Below are positions 35,910 to 47,700 of a stretch of 64,000 nucleotides of DNA, in pieces. This DNA comes from Wuchereria bancrofti. Taxonomy: Eukaryota > Nematoda > Chromadorea > Rhabditida > Onchocercidae. A program made the translations under genes and the position numbers. Every line of letters starts with the position of its first letter. The first letter of the stretch is position 1. The DNA is taken from assembly GCA_005281725.1 (NCBI GenBank), contig SSBO01000007.1, forward strand, positions 1 through 64,000, read 5' to 3'. The notes beneath the pieces are model-generated. The model saw only the letters and a list, made by a program, of their open reading frames with translations. It did no database searches and was not told the origin of the DNA.

Positions 35910-38638
35910 ATGGAATCTTCTGCGATATTGATCATGGCTTCAGCAAATAGAGTTCTTTTGGTGCTTGTAGTGGAGTTGAACATTTTAAAGGTTTGTCGAC
36001 TTTTAGATGTTAGCTGATTTTAGGTTTATAAAAAATTAACCCGCTTTCAGCTTTATTATTCGTATACTTTTTATTCACTATTATTATTTTTTATATTCAT
36101 TCATCATTTTTATAGTTTTTTAATAGCATTTGTTATTTTTTATTGTCTAATATTTTTTATTTTTCCCAATTATTTATTATAATTTCAATTATTTTTCTCT
36201 ATTTTTACAGCTCTTTAACATTGTTTGTTACGTTTGATTTTTTTATTTTTAAATAAATTTCTGTGGGTTTCTTATCATTATCTAATGCGTTTAACTATTT
36301 TTAACATTTTAAATAAATCACTAATATTTTTTGCTTTTTTTACAATTTCTAATAAATCGTTGTTTCATTATTTACTTTTTATTGCTACCTCTAACTTTTT
36401 TTTTAATTTTTGAAATCTTTTAATATTGTTTATTATTTCCATTATTTTCCTGGTTTTTCATTTCTTGTCATTTTTGTTATTTGCATTATATTTCGTTATT
36501 TTTTAAAATTATTTTCACTATTCTTATTATTCACTAATATTTTTGTGATTTTTTATCATTTTATATTATCTTTATTATTCCTTTGAATTTTTTTATTACT
36601 TTTTATAGTTCATTATCATTTTACATTATTTATTAATTTCCATTATATATTATTGGAACATCATCTTTCCATATCATAAACGATATCGTTTGCATATTGC
36701 ACAACAAAACATTGGTACAAATGATGCTTTAGTCATTCCGAAATTGTTCAGTGCAAAATTGTCCAGTGACGGTTCAGGTTTTGACTCGAAACATCAATTT
36801 TTTGTTTGAAAGCTAAAAAAAACTTTAAAGGTTATATCTCGCATGAACTCTTCGAATATGGAGACAAAATTTTTTATTATTTTTTGCAATTTTCTATTTT
36901 TTATAGTTTTTTTTATTATTTTTCATTTCTTCAGTCTTTTTTGCTGTTTTATGATTTTTATTCTTTTTGTCCCTTGATAATTTTTCAATATGTTTAATTA
37001 TTTATTATTCGTTTCCTACTTTTTCATTGTTTTTTCTATTTTTATAGACTTTAATTATTTTTTATTATTCACTAATATTTTTAATTACCGTTTTTTTACC
37101 ATTTTTTATTTTCCATAATTTTTGTTGATTTTTACAGCAGTTTTATATCGTATTTAATTATTTTATATTTTTCAAAAGACATGGTTTTATTATATTTTAT
37201 CCTTTTCTATTGTTTATTTTTTTATTCTTTATTATTTCTATTACTTCCTATTACCTTTTATTGTTTATTAATTTTTATTTTTCATGATGTTAACTCTTTT
37301 TTATTCCTTTCTTTTTTGCTTGCTACCCATTTATTTCACCATTCATGATTCACTTCTGTTCAATTGTCATCAGTTCTCCTTTTCTACAATTATTTCCCAT
37401 TTTGTGGTTGGTTTCATCGGCTCTACGATCTTTCCCTATCATAGGTTTATTACTTACCCGCATTCATATCAAAGGCTTGATGTTTGCCGCATTTTTGCAA
37501 ATTCTGTAATTCCATCATTTGTAAATCATAAAAATGTAAAATTATTTATAGTTTCTTTAAAATATTTTGCACTAATTTTTGCTTACCCTAAAACTTTTCT
37601 ATTTCTATTATTGTGAATGTATTTCGGGTTATTTTGTAAACCCTTTATACTTCTTCCAAATATTTTTATCATAATAAAAAAATGATATAAATAAAACATT
37701 TTTTTTTCACATTTGAATTGATGGAAATGTCTGTTGTGGAAGCAAAATTTCTCTTGGTAGATTGTTAAGTTAATTTATTATTTCGGGAAAGGTTGTTGAT
37801 TGCAGGGAGATTCGTTGAATGCAGATGTAAGTATGTGGGGTAAGAGAGGAAGAGAATAATCCTTTATTAACAGAAGCAACCGTACAATCTTGATAAATCC
37901 AACAAAACTGATGCATTATATATATTAAGATGTGGGAGTGGTTTATAATCATTCTTACAAAGAAGAAATCGCTTAGTTAGATGATAAGGAGTTACTTGAA
38001 CAATAGGTTACAATGAATACTGCAAGGATTGCATGGATATCACAAAGAACTTACATTGGGTGGCAACTATAGTTGGTTACAATTGACATTAAATGGTGGA
38101 TGCTCATAGCATAGGATTGTTATAAGATCAAAGGTCAGCTAAACGAGTGCGATGCATTGCAAAGGAAATTATAATGGATTGCTATATTAAGCAGTATTAA
38201 CATATATTTAGCTTCGCGATATTGAAATTCGCGACAATGTCGGATATCATCGGTTTGCTCTCAATTAATAGCATTTCAGGATAATACTACAGGTGGGCCA
38301 TGTTTGTTTCTTTTGTCTTGCGTTCATCTCTGAATAATTGGTGACTAAAAAGACGTAATTTTTTTGATATCATTGTTCGGTTATTAAGTTCTATGACGAA
38401 GAGATGATACTGCGACCCTGAAGTGAATTAATTGTGTAATCATTTAAATATTCTGTTTAATCAACCAGGTAAATTAAACAAAATATGAAATTTTAAAATC
38501 AATGTAAACTATGTTAATTTTTACATTTTTAAATGTTTCTCTAAACAGAATCATAGGATGTGTCTAGTACAGAAGAGGAAATGCAAGAATCGCCGTGAAA
38601 CAGTTCGATATCACTATTCTTCATGCCGGAAGCTCTGA
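35910..38638 (+). CDS. Possible small basic secreted peptide gene (two exons, 56 aa)
   Basis: Exon 35910-35990 starts at an ATG and encodes a hydrophobic leader (MESSAILIMASANRVLLVLV... then LNILK) ending at AAG/GTTTGT. Exon 38549-38638 follows AAACAG and encodes NHRMCLVQKRKCKNRRETVR then YHYSSCRKL and stop; AATAAA follows at 38729-38734. Both junctions are phase 0, so they join in frame to a 56-residue product with a leader and a Lys/Arg-rich tail with three Cys. The 2.5-kb intron holds T-rich repeat-poor DNA and a solo LTR. Unseen middle exons are possible. No family recognised. The pairing of these two exons is inference. Confidence 0.3.
37732..38236 (-). repeat. Solo BEL/Pao LTR (505 bp) with 5-bp target duplication
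   Basis: On the plus strand it begins TGTTGTGGAAGC and ends ATTGAAATTCGCGACA. The reverse complement begins TGTCGCGAATTTCAATATCG, nearly identical to the start of the A' LTR, and ends TTCCACAACA as the other LTRs do. It is flanked by perfect 5-bp copies ATGTC (37727-37731 and 38237-38241). No internal retroelement sequence is present, so this is a recombination-derived solo LTR in minus orientation. Confidence 0.88.
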
Positions 38639-39757
38639 TTGCTTATCAACTGAAGATAAGAAATCATTGTCTGGCAGTTGGTGATGCCCTGTTGAGCTAC
38701 TGTATTTTTTTTCTTGAAAATTTTATCTAATAAAAGAATATATTTAAATAAATTAAGAACCATCATTAAATAAAACACTGAATAAACCAATCTGAATCTT
38801 TTCTAAATTAACTTTTGAAACCAAAATTAAAAATTCAAGATAACATGATGAAAGTAGTCATGAAGTCAATGAATATAGTTATTAGGAAATTAGAGATGAC
38901 TTTTCTATCGTTTTTTCTTTTTCATCTGCAGTAATTGCAATTTGCAATTCAATATTCCATTTAAGAATATATTTAATTTATCATTTGTTTGCACGTGTCA
39001 ATTATTTCAACAAATTGAAATTAAAGCGCAACCTCCTCAGTTTCAATTGCTTTTCATCCTTATGATAGAATTTCTGTGACTTGTTTTGAGAGAGAGAGAG
39101 GGGGAAGTGTACGAGAAAAGAGTATAAAAATGCAAAAATTAAGGTATTAATGAAGAACTCGCAAGTAATAGGTAAACTTATCAAAATGATTGTATGTTAA
39201 TATTTTTTTTGTTTATTGATTTGTCATTTTTTATTAGTTTTTGTTAATATTTATTATTGATTGTTTGTTGACTTTTACTAATTGTTATTGTTTTTGTCAC
39301 TTGTTTATTTGATGAGCATTAAAGCTGTGTTCGTGTTCACAAATAGAGCCCTTTCTCGTCAATATTTGCTACGCGTTGAAATTTGTGACACAGTGAACAC
39401 AGAGTATGTTCCAAATTGAACGGTTGAAGGCTCTACTCACAAAAATTACTGTGTTTACATTTATGTGTTATTATCTAAGAAAATTTCTTATGGTATAGAC
39501 ATGATCGTGCGGTTGAGTAGAGATTTATACAATAATTCTTAGTGCATGAATGGAGGATCTCAGGTCTGATATTGGTGACAGTGATAGGTATATGTCAGTA
39601 TTGGAGTGTTGCTAGTCTTTGCTACTTTAAGCTATTTTATTTTTATTTTACTTTTGGATGGTATGCATCTGTTCATACCCATAAGCTTACACATTTTATT
39701 TTACTAACCCAGTGGGAATCTTTGATGTGTTTGAAGTAATATATATGAATAATAATA

Positions 39758-39915
39758 NNNNNNNNNNNNNNNNNNNNNNNNNNNNNNNNNNNNNNNNNNN
39801 NNNNNNNNNNNNNNNNNNNNNNNNNNNNNNNNNNNNNNNNNNNNNNNNNNNNNNNNNNNNNNNNNNNNNNNNNNNNNNNNNNNNNNNNNNNNNNNNNNNN
39901 NNNNNNNNNNNNNNN
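39758..39915. other. Assembly gap (158 N)
   Basis: A run of N set within an (AAT)n microsatellite; the true length is unknown. Frames translated as runs of X here are artefacts. Confidence 0.99.

Positions 39916-39985
<70 letters not shown>
39916..39985. repeat. (AAT)n microsatellite
   Basis: At least 23 uninterrupted AAT units directly after the gap; AATAATA also borders the gap on the left, so the gap lies within the repeat. Confidence 0.97.
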
Positions 39986-40024
39986 GAAACCCAGTAGTAA
40001 GGTATTATTTTAATAACAGAAAGT

Positions 40025-40375
40025 TTAATATAAATATTGGTGATGATATATGCGTTTTGATAGTAATAATGTAAAGCAACAGTGTGCAGCAGTAATGTAT
40101 ACATTTTTATTCTCTCTTAAAACGTTAGGTTTTGTATTGCACAACTTTAAAAGTGTATCATATATTTGACATAGATAAGTCAAATGGTTTATTTCAATCG
40201 GTTTATTGGAATTATTCATAAAAATTTCATAATACCAGGTGTTTTCTATTCGGTGAAGGCATAACACAGTTTTCCCTCTAAATAATTTATATAATCTCAG
40301 AATGTTGTTGTGCAGATCAGCACAGTTTATTATTTTAATTGTGAAATGAATGCTTACTCGTCCAAAGTTGCTCAT
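40025..40375 (-). CDS. Hypothetical open reading frame, 116 aa
   Basis: An uninterrupted minus frame from an ATG at 40375 (MSNFGRVSIHFTIKIINCAD) with more varied residue use than the Phe/Ile/Lys-rich chance frames nearby. It includes KLFRGKTVLCLHRIENTWYY and five or so Cys. No splice signals, family or neighbours support it, and it may be chance in AT-rich DNA. Confidence 0.2.
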   Translation of the reverse strand: MSNFGRVSIHFTIKIINCADLHNNILRLYKLFRGKTVLCLHRIENTWYYEIFMNNSNKPIEINHLTYLCQIYDTLLKLCNTKPNVLRENKNVYITAAHCCFTLLLSKRIYHHQYLY

Positions 40376-41445
40376 ATAAACTGGTACTTGAAATAATAAG
40401 TTATTTTTATTTTATGAAATTCTGATGATTGAATTGTGTGAGACAAAGAAGGTGATTGTCCAAGTGGCAGAATTATTTTATCAACGAATAGATCGATTTC
40501 AGTGCAACCTAAATAAGTTGATTGATGACTATTGTCATATGTACAACATTGATCATTTGAATGTTGTTATGGGTCTATTTGAATGATGATTATATGTGAA
40601 GAAAGGTACAGGAATGTTTTTTCCTAAAATGGAATGATTTGATAATTAAATGCATAAAACTTTACTTTGAATGAGATGATGATGGAATTAAAACAACAGC
40701 AAATAGTAATTGTTATTTAAAATGTAATTTTAACATTAAAAATTAAATTCACTCATTAATTTATGTATTGAAAATTATTTAAATCTTATAGTTAAACTTA
40801 CTTTTTATTATTTATTATTATACGTAAATTGTTAGCTTATTTAAAGTTTATTTCTTCTAACTAACATGCTTTATTGTTTTACATTACGCTAGCAAAAGGC
40901 GCTATTATTATATGAGCGCATTGTGTTTAAGAAGAGAATGTTCCTACCATTCGATATTGTGTGCAGTTCTATCCACCAAATTCATTGCTACAAATCTATT
41001 TGAAATGGGTCAATTGATTGATATATTTAAGTGAGTATAATTTAAGCTTTTCCTATATTTTTTACTGTTACTGTCATTTAAAAAAAAAAAAAAGAAAAAA
41101 TTGCTTATTTGGAATTCTAACTGCTAAATTCATTGTGTTTATCATTTTATCTAAAAAAAAAAAATTTAATTATGCAAGTTTGAGACACGAAGAAGAAACG
41201 AGCCAGAGAAGCAGAATTAATCCTCTCCGTCTCTGTTGTAATGGGAAAGAAATTGTTGACAATTAGTGCTTCATTTTTTTCTCTCTCTCTCTCTCTTTTC
41301 TCCATTTCTGATTAGGTATAGTTTTTGTTTCTTTCCTCCCCATCTAATCATTTATATACACAGATGCGTTTATTTTCATTAATTAGTTATATCAGTTCTA
41401 GTAATCATTTAATAATTCAAAAATATGAATTTATTGTAGCAGTGA

Positions 41446-43975
41446 ATGAATTTCAAACCGACACAATTATCATCAATTCGCTGTTTTGGTGGATATCAAC
41501 GAATTTTCTCACATTACAGGTTTATTATTTGCTATTGATAAAATAGGATGATAAATGAATGGAAGTAAGATATTGGAAGTTACTTATTAATCCTACCATG
41601 AACTTGATCTAAATTCGGAAATTGATCCGTATGTGTTTTGTGGAATACAGTTACTTCAGTTAAATTCATTGATGCTTTAGTCAGCTGTAAGATTGTAATC
41701 AATCATTGTGAATTTGCATCTTATACGTGGAAATTAAAGGATGATTTCTTATCTATTTATAATGTTTTGTTTAGGTATTTTATTTCTAAGCTTAAAATCA
41801 GCGGGAAGGATTAAGCTATTGAAAATTATTTGTTTCAATAACGAAATGTACGATCAAATTTATCATAAATCTTTTTTTCGAACCTTCGTCAAACATATTC
41901 ACTTAATTAATACTGTTGAAGCAGTTTTTGCAGTAGCACGCTAAAATGTACGATGAAATTCGGTATTTACATACCAGATATAAAGCTTTGTGGAAAAATG
42001 CCGGTTCTAATGTACCTTTCAGGTAAGTCATTTTAGTGATATGCAAGGTGCACATATATAATCATTAGCTTTATAAGTTAAACGGGAAATGGTATTTTTT
42101 AGCATGGTGTCATCTATTTTAACTCTTGGAACTTTTTGTTGCGTTAACAGCGCAATTCTGTTTACACTATATCGTTACCCCTAGAGATATGCTAATGGAG
42201 GTTAATTTTAAGTTAGAAAATTCTGTTTAGATGAGGTTTAAGTTAAATGAGAGATGTTTAGTCATTTTAGATGCGATTAGAAGAAAAAAAATTATGCTTG
42301 TTCCTGACAAATAGTTTGCATCAGCTTTTTAACGTCCCATCAGTTTCACATGACGTAAAGTCATTCAGGTCTTACATGTACCGAAGCAAATTTTATCGAG
42401 AAAAGTGGCTTTCAGCGTGCTGCAGCCGTGCATAAAATGATAGTTGTAAATGCTGATACCAGTCCGAGAGGCGTGGACATTCCGGGTGATTCCGATTGTT
42501 GGGATTTTGGCAAAGGTTTTTCATCATTGATTCAGTTGCGTTATTTACTACTGTAAATAACGGATAGTCTTCAAAAAAATTTGCAATCATATTCAGTTTT
42601 CTCCCTAATTTCATGATTTTTTCAAGTCGAGTGACGGAATCAGAATTGTTTTTAAATTTAAAGCACCAGATTAGTCTATATTTTTCTCACTTTCGAACCA
42701 CAATATTATATAAGGTCTGAATTTTTGTAGGTGCTAGCTTTTACGTTGATGCAACGGAACCAAAATGGTGTGAACATTACCGAATGTATACATATATCAC
42801 AGATGAATTGCCTAATGTAGTGCGAACAAATTTTACCGAATGTGATCCGCATCGATGGGGAATAATTGGACATAGTATGGGCGGACATGGTGCACTAGTA
42901 ATTGGTCTCAGAAATCCGGAAAAATTCTTAAGTATCTCAGCATTCGCCCCTATTTGTAATCCAATGAATTGCAATTGGGGAAGGAAGGTTTGTTCTTAAT
43001 ATGAATAATATTTTGCTTGTAAGATATTGTCAATCATACGCAAACATGCAAACAATGTAATGAAATATGTCCTTACCATGAAAAAAACAAAGAGATTTTA
43101 AAAATCAGATTTAAGTTTTTCTAGACATTTCTCCTGAGTTATCAAGGTTCTAGAAAAAAATCGGAAAAAAAGAAAACTGTTATAAAAATTTTTTACTGTA
43201 TTTTATTAATCACACATAATAACAGTAAAGTTCTTTTAGATGTAATGACAATAGAGTTTTTTTTCATATTACCGAAGACTTTCCCAATATTTCTGTTCGG
43301 AGTTTCCGTGAAATATCTTTAGCTCACTACTAATTATAAATAGAAAATGATGAATAATGACAATAGTTCAGTTCATTTGTATTTGGTATTGTAAACTGAT
43401 AGTGATAATTTTATAGGCATTCTCTGGGTATCTCGGTTCGTTAGAAGAAAATTGGAAAGCTTACGATGCTGTGGAAGTAATTAAATCTTATAATGGAGAA
43501 CCAAGAAAAATCTTAATCGATCAAGGCACAGCGGATAATTTTTTGGCTCAGGAACAATTATTACCACAAAAATTGGAAAACGTCAACAATGATAAAGTAT
43601 TCGTTGATTCATCAGTACATTTTTTAGATAACTGCTTCTTATTTTTTGAAGAAGCTAATTACATCCTTCTAAGGTTTAAAAAAGGAACATCTAATTTCGT
43701 TTTTATTTCAAGAGAAATATACTAAGGAATACTGAATTAAATTACCCAGAATACCGAGTCGAAAACATATGGTAGAAAGTGAGGTAATTCAGAGTAATGT
43801 TAAGCTTTGTATTGTGTTTCAGTACACTATTTCTTTGCTTTTTTTTTTTCAGGTTCAAATCGAAATGAGATATCAGGAAGGTTATGATCACTCTTACTTC
43901 TTTGTTGCATCATTTATTGATGATCACTTCGCATTTCACCATAAAATCCTATCCAAACAAAATAGTGAAGTGTAA
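41446..43975 (+). CDS. ESD: S-formylglutathione hydrolase / esterase D, 6 exons, 289 aa
   Basis: Hydrolyses S-formylglutathione to formate and glutathione, the last step of glutathione-dependent formaldehyde detoxification; a cytosolic alpha/beta hydrolase of the esterase D family. Exons 41446-41519, 41934-42022, 42369-42515, 42731-42987, 43417-43596 and 43853-43975 have GT-AG borders and join in phase. The protein starts [20 protein letters not shown] (the family's KCFGG-type start), then [25 protein letters not shown] and [12 protein letters not shown]. Nucleophile Ser152 lies in GHSMGGHG, the acid is probably Asp229 ([10 protein letters not shown]), and His262 lies in GYDHSYFF. Length matches the human enzyme (282 aa). 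All key residues are intact. ATG 41446 is chosen because it opens the conserved N-terminus directly. Reads the same way as the TFIIS gene 0.76 kb downstream. Confidence 0.96.
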
Positions 43976-44733
43976 TTATAGCTACGTGCAACGAGTTGGT
44001 TTAAGAATTTCCATTACTTTGCAATAACTTTTTGTATTTATATGGAGAGGAATGATACAATTTTCAATATTTCTAACATCGCAATGTGATCAATTTGCTT
44101 TCAAATTGTATATAATTTTTTCATAATTCTAATGATTTTTTTAATGAAGAAAAAAAAAAGAAGAAAAAAGTGTTAATTGGAATGAAAAATTTGTCTTGTT
44201 ATTGCTTACTCTGTCATACTATACTTTCATAAAACTAACGAAGGGAATTCCTTAACGATTTAGAAGAAACATCTAATCTCCGGTGAATAGTTTTATGTTC
44301 TACTCTAGTTGAATTAATCAAAAATTTTTTCTTCATCTGATGTATCGAAATCAAGCTCTAATTAGTATTGTTGGCGTTTTTTCATCATTAAGAGTAACAA
44401 CAACCACAATGATTAATATCACTATTATGCATAACCAAGTAGCCTTAAATATTTTCATGAAGTATATATGAGGGTTGAAGTGTTGCCGAAACTCCTTTTT
44501 CTTTCCACTTTATATCTACAGTTAATTACTGGACTAACAGTAGATTCGAAATACTCGAAACAACTTAGAATCAATACATTTGGGCTAGTCAGGCTTTTTC
44601 CCAAGCGGGGTGGTTGCTATTGCATAGTGACTTATTCTGTGTACAAGCTTGGGCTGCGTTATTCTTTTCATCACGTGAGACTAGTTTCTGATTGGGTTTT
44701 AGTAAGGGCGTGCTTTTACGTTGTTTGAAGGTG
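43976..44733. other. Spacer between ESD and TFIIS
   Basis: Contains the ESD 3' end and the TFIIS promoter. No AATAAA consensus is obvious right after ESD. A plus frame at 44468-44728 looks like chance. A short minus-strand frame with a membrane segment is listed separately. Confidence 0.45.
44351..44458 (-). CDS. Possible micro-ORF, 35 aa, single membrane helix
   Basis: A minus frame from ATG 44458 reads MKIFKATWLCIIVILIIVVV then VTLNDEKTPTILIRA and stop: one strong hydrophobic helix with a polar tail. Overlapping in another frame is a short acidic run LELDFDTSDEEKIFD ending in a stop at about 44310, so the locus may instead be a decayed or mis-sequenced last exon of a membrane protein. Divergently placed to TFIIS. 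No other support. Confidence 0.2.
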   Translation of the reverse strand: MKIFKATWLCIIVILIIVVVVTLNDEKTPTILIRA

Positions 44734-47700
44734 ATGTCCTGTGAAGAGGAAGTGCTGCGAATTGGCCGGAAATTTGAACGAATGATACAGGGAACTAAGT
44801 CGGTTAGTTATTTTACTGTATTTTGTTTCGAGCAAAATGAAAGTGGTGAATTTTTTCAGACTTAAGTTGATATAACTTGTTTGATGTGGGAATTTTTACT
44901 GCTATTTTTTATATGGTTGTTGTTCTTAAGTAATTTTTTTCCATAAAATTTTGGCCTAGTCTATTTTTTTGATTCGGTAGTCTAAGCTACATCTAATTGA
45001 TGCATGGTTTATGACATAACAGATTAGGCGTAGCATCTCAGTTTTATTTGGCGGTCGTAAATGAGACAGGTAGATTTCAATTTAGTGAAAACTTAAAGAA
45101 ATATCTGTAATTCTTTAAGAATGCGTCGAGTAAGGTACTAGTTTTAATATTGCATTGGAGAGGGCATATGTTTTATTACGAGAAGAATAATACTCTTCCA
45201 ATAAAACTTCAAGTCATCTCATTTCTAGATGGATGATGCGATGGAATTGTTGGATGCATTAGCGGCATTACCTATCGACATCAATATCCTTACTGTAAGT
45301 CTATCTTCTTGCTTCTTAGTTGTCAATTTTTTCCACATAATATTGAGGAAAAAGGGTGGGAATGTAGTGATAAATGTATACTTAATGTTGATATTGGTAG
45401 TAAACATAATTTTAGAAAACTCGTATTGGTATGACAATCAATGATTTACGCAAGAAAACCAGCGATGAACATATTGCTAAGAGAGCTAAAGTTTTGATTA
45501 AGGTATCTATTGTTCGCTTAACATCAGTCTTCGACTTTTTTGGATCAACTTATTCGAATTTTGCTTTTGTTAGAAGTTGTTTTTGTCATTGTTTAGCAGT
45601 AATACAAAATCATGTGAATATGGAGCAGTGCTTATCACTTTGTCGTGGTTCATGTTTTTTCATGTGCTAATTATTGTCACTCGTAAAAGTTTGTAAATTA
45701 AGAAAAAGTAACAGTGCAACACCGGGTCTTCATTACCTTAATTTGGGACAAAGTCTTCCTTTTTTTCACTCCTCCTATTTTGATCTTTTGAATCATGGGT
45801 AGGATTTGGCTTAGTGCAATAATACATGATTAAGTAGTACTAGTTCTTTTTGTTTAAGAAATGCTTCGTTTGTGGAGAAGTTTTTTCTCCACAAACGAAG
45901 CATTTCACAAACGAACATTTCAGAATTGGAGGTGTTTATAAATTATGTTTTGAAATAAAAGACGTATTGCTCGATAAACGATTAATCTGATTTACTAATA
46001 AGTCAAGTGACACAGAGTGATATATAGCGTAGTAAATTGGGCATTGTAACGCTTTGTTATTTTTTCACTGTTCAGAAATGTCTTGGATTTTCGTTTATCG
46101 TGCATTGTTTTTTATTTAGCAAGTTAGATAGTAGTTTGTTCATCTCGATTATATTATAAAAATATCTTTAAGTGACTTCGTATATTTTTACTGCCTTGAC
46201 TTGCCATTGTTTTTAATAATTTGCTCATCTTATTGTCTCTGTTTTGCTTTCATTTTTTTTTTTTTTTTTTGAATTTTGTGATATCTATCCTGACTAATTC
46301 TCAGGAATGGAAAGTTTTGTTGGCGAATAAAACGAGTAGTAGTAAGGGCGATGCGAAAGATGCTGTAACAAAGAACAGTTCATCAGCATCAGTTTCTTCA
46401 ACATTTGATGAAAGCTCCAAACATTTGTCTCAGTCTTCTGTACCACAAAAAAATACAGCTAATTCTTCAGCGCCTTCAGTGACAGCCAGGAAACAGCTTC
46501 TTCCTGATGAGGTATGCGTCTAATGACCCGGAGAGTTTATAAAATTTTGAAAGCATAATGTTATAGTCATTGGGCCGGACGTGATACTAATACGTCTTTT
46601 TGGCGTTTGATTCGTTATTCTTGCTTTAGATATTGCTTCAGTATTTTTTGATGGAGCGTTAAGGTCGGATTTTGTGGATTTTTTTTTTCGGCCTTTGATT
46701 ATTTTTAATGTTGTGGTTATTTTGCAGGTCCGAAATAAGTGCGCTACGATGATTCTCGATGCTCTGCTTTCAAAGGAACTGCCAGATGGGACTCTTGATC
46801 CTGAAGAATTGGCAATTAGAACTGAGAGGAAATTGTTTGAGGTAGGAAATTTTTTGACTCCTGTATTAGCTTAGTCTGGGATCACCTAGTTTTTATTTCT
46901 ACATTGGGGAAAAAAAAGCTTTCCAGTGGTATTCAATATGCATCATGTTTTATTAAAATGCTTTTCAGTATGCATTATGTTTTATTAAAATGTAAAGTGG
47001 AGTTTAGTTCATCAAAAATGAGATTTTAATCAAATCATAGTTAGTGAAATTGAAGTTACACACGCAAATAATTTTGTAATTGAAGTTACACACGCAAATA
47101 ATTTTGTCAAGAGTGAAGAGATGAGGTAAAGCTTTTGTCTTTGTTTCATTTGAAGAAGGTAAAGTGTGATTATGAGCTTTTCATAAAGTAATATTTTATC
47201 CAAACTACTACTGTAATAAGATCAAGTGAATTTATAAATTTTTGACATTTTTTTAAAGTGTGTGAACCATGATAAATTAGCCAAAACTTTAGAGACAAAA
47301 TTAAGATGAGAAATAATTGTGTGCTATGTTCAGGTTCATCGTGGTACTTCGGAGAAGTACAGAGCAGCCCTACGAAGTCGAGTGTTCAACCTGCGTGATA
47401 AAAAGAATTTGGTTCTCCGTGAAAATGTGTTGATTGGTGCTGTAACTCCTGAAAAGTACTTGTTGATTTTTGCATAATTACTTTTAAAAATAATCACAAG
47501 CTTAACCTATTGGAATTGGAAACTGAACTCATATCTCTTTTAATATCACATAAGTTTAATATCTAATTTTATACCTAGTTAACCATAGCTAACAATATCT
47601 AAAATAATGTTTCCTATTGGTAAATTGAAGATTTTTTCCATGCAAATTTTTAGTACTTTTTTATAAGATTTATGATTTCATTTCTCCTTCTGTTCTTAAT

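Larger units (their letters stand above)
38639..41445. other. Intergenic region with assembly gap
   Basis: AT-rich DNA with a purine run (GAGAGAGAGAGAGGGGG, about 39090), a gap with flanking (AAT)n, and one longer minus reading frame (40375-40025). The ESD promoter should lie near 41.3-41.44 kb; a TTATTGTAG at 41431-41439 just before the ESD start codon could be a spliced-leader acceptor. Confidence 0.45.

Noticed and set aside
37284..37616. 110-codon plus frame, and an opposite-strand exon-like piece (NLQKCGKHQAFDMNAG)
   Set aside because: T-rich composition explains the plus frame; the minus piece resembles a Cys-rich inhibitor start but has no partner exons in phase.
39371..39400. ACGCGTTGAAATTTGTGACA resembling the LTR tip
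   Set aside because: Several mismatches and no opposite LTR edge or target duplication found.
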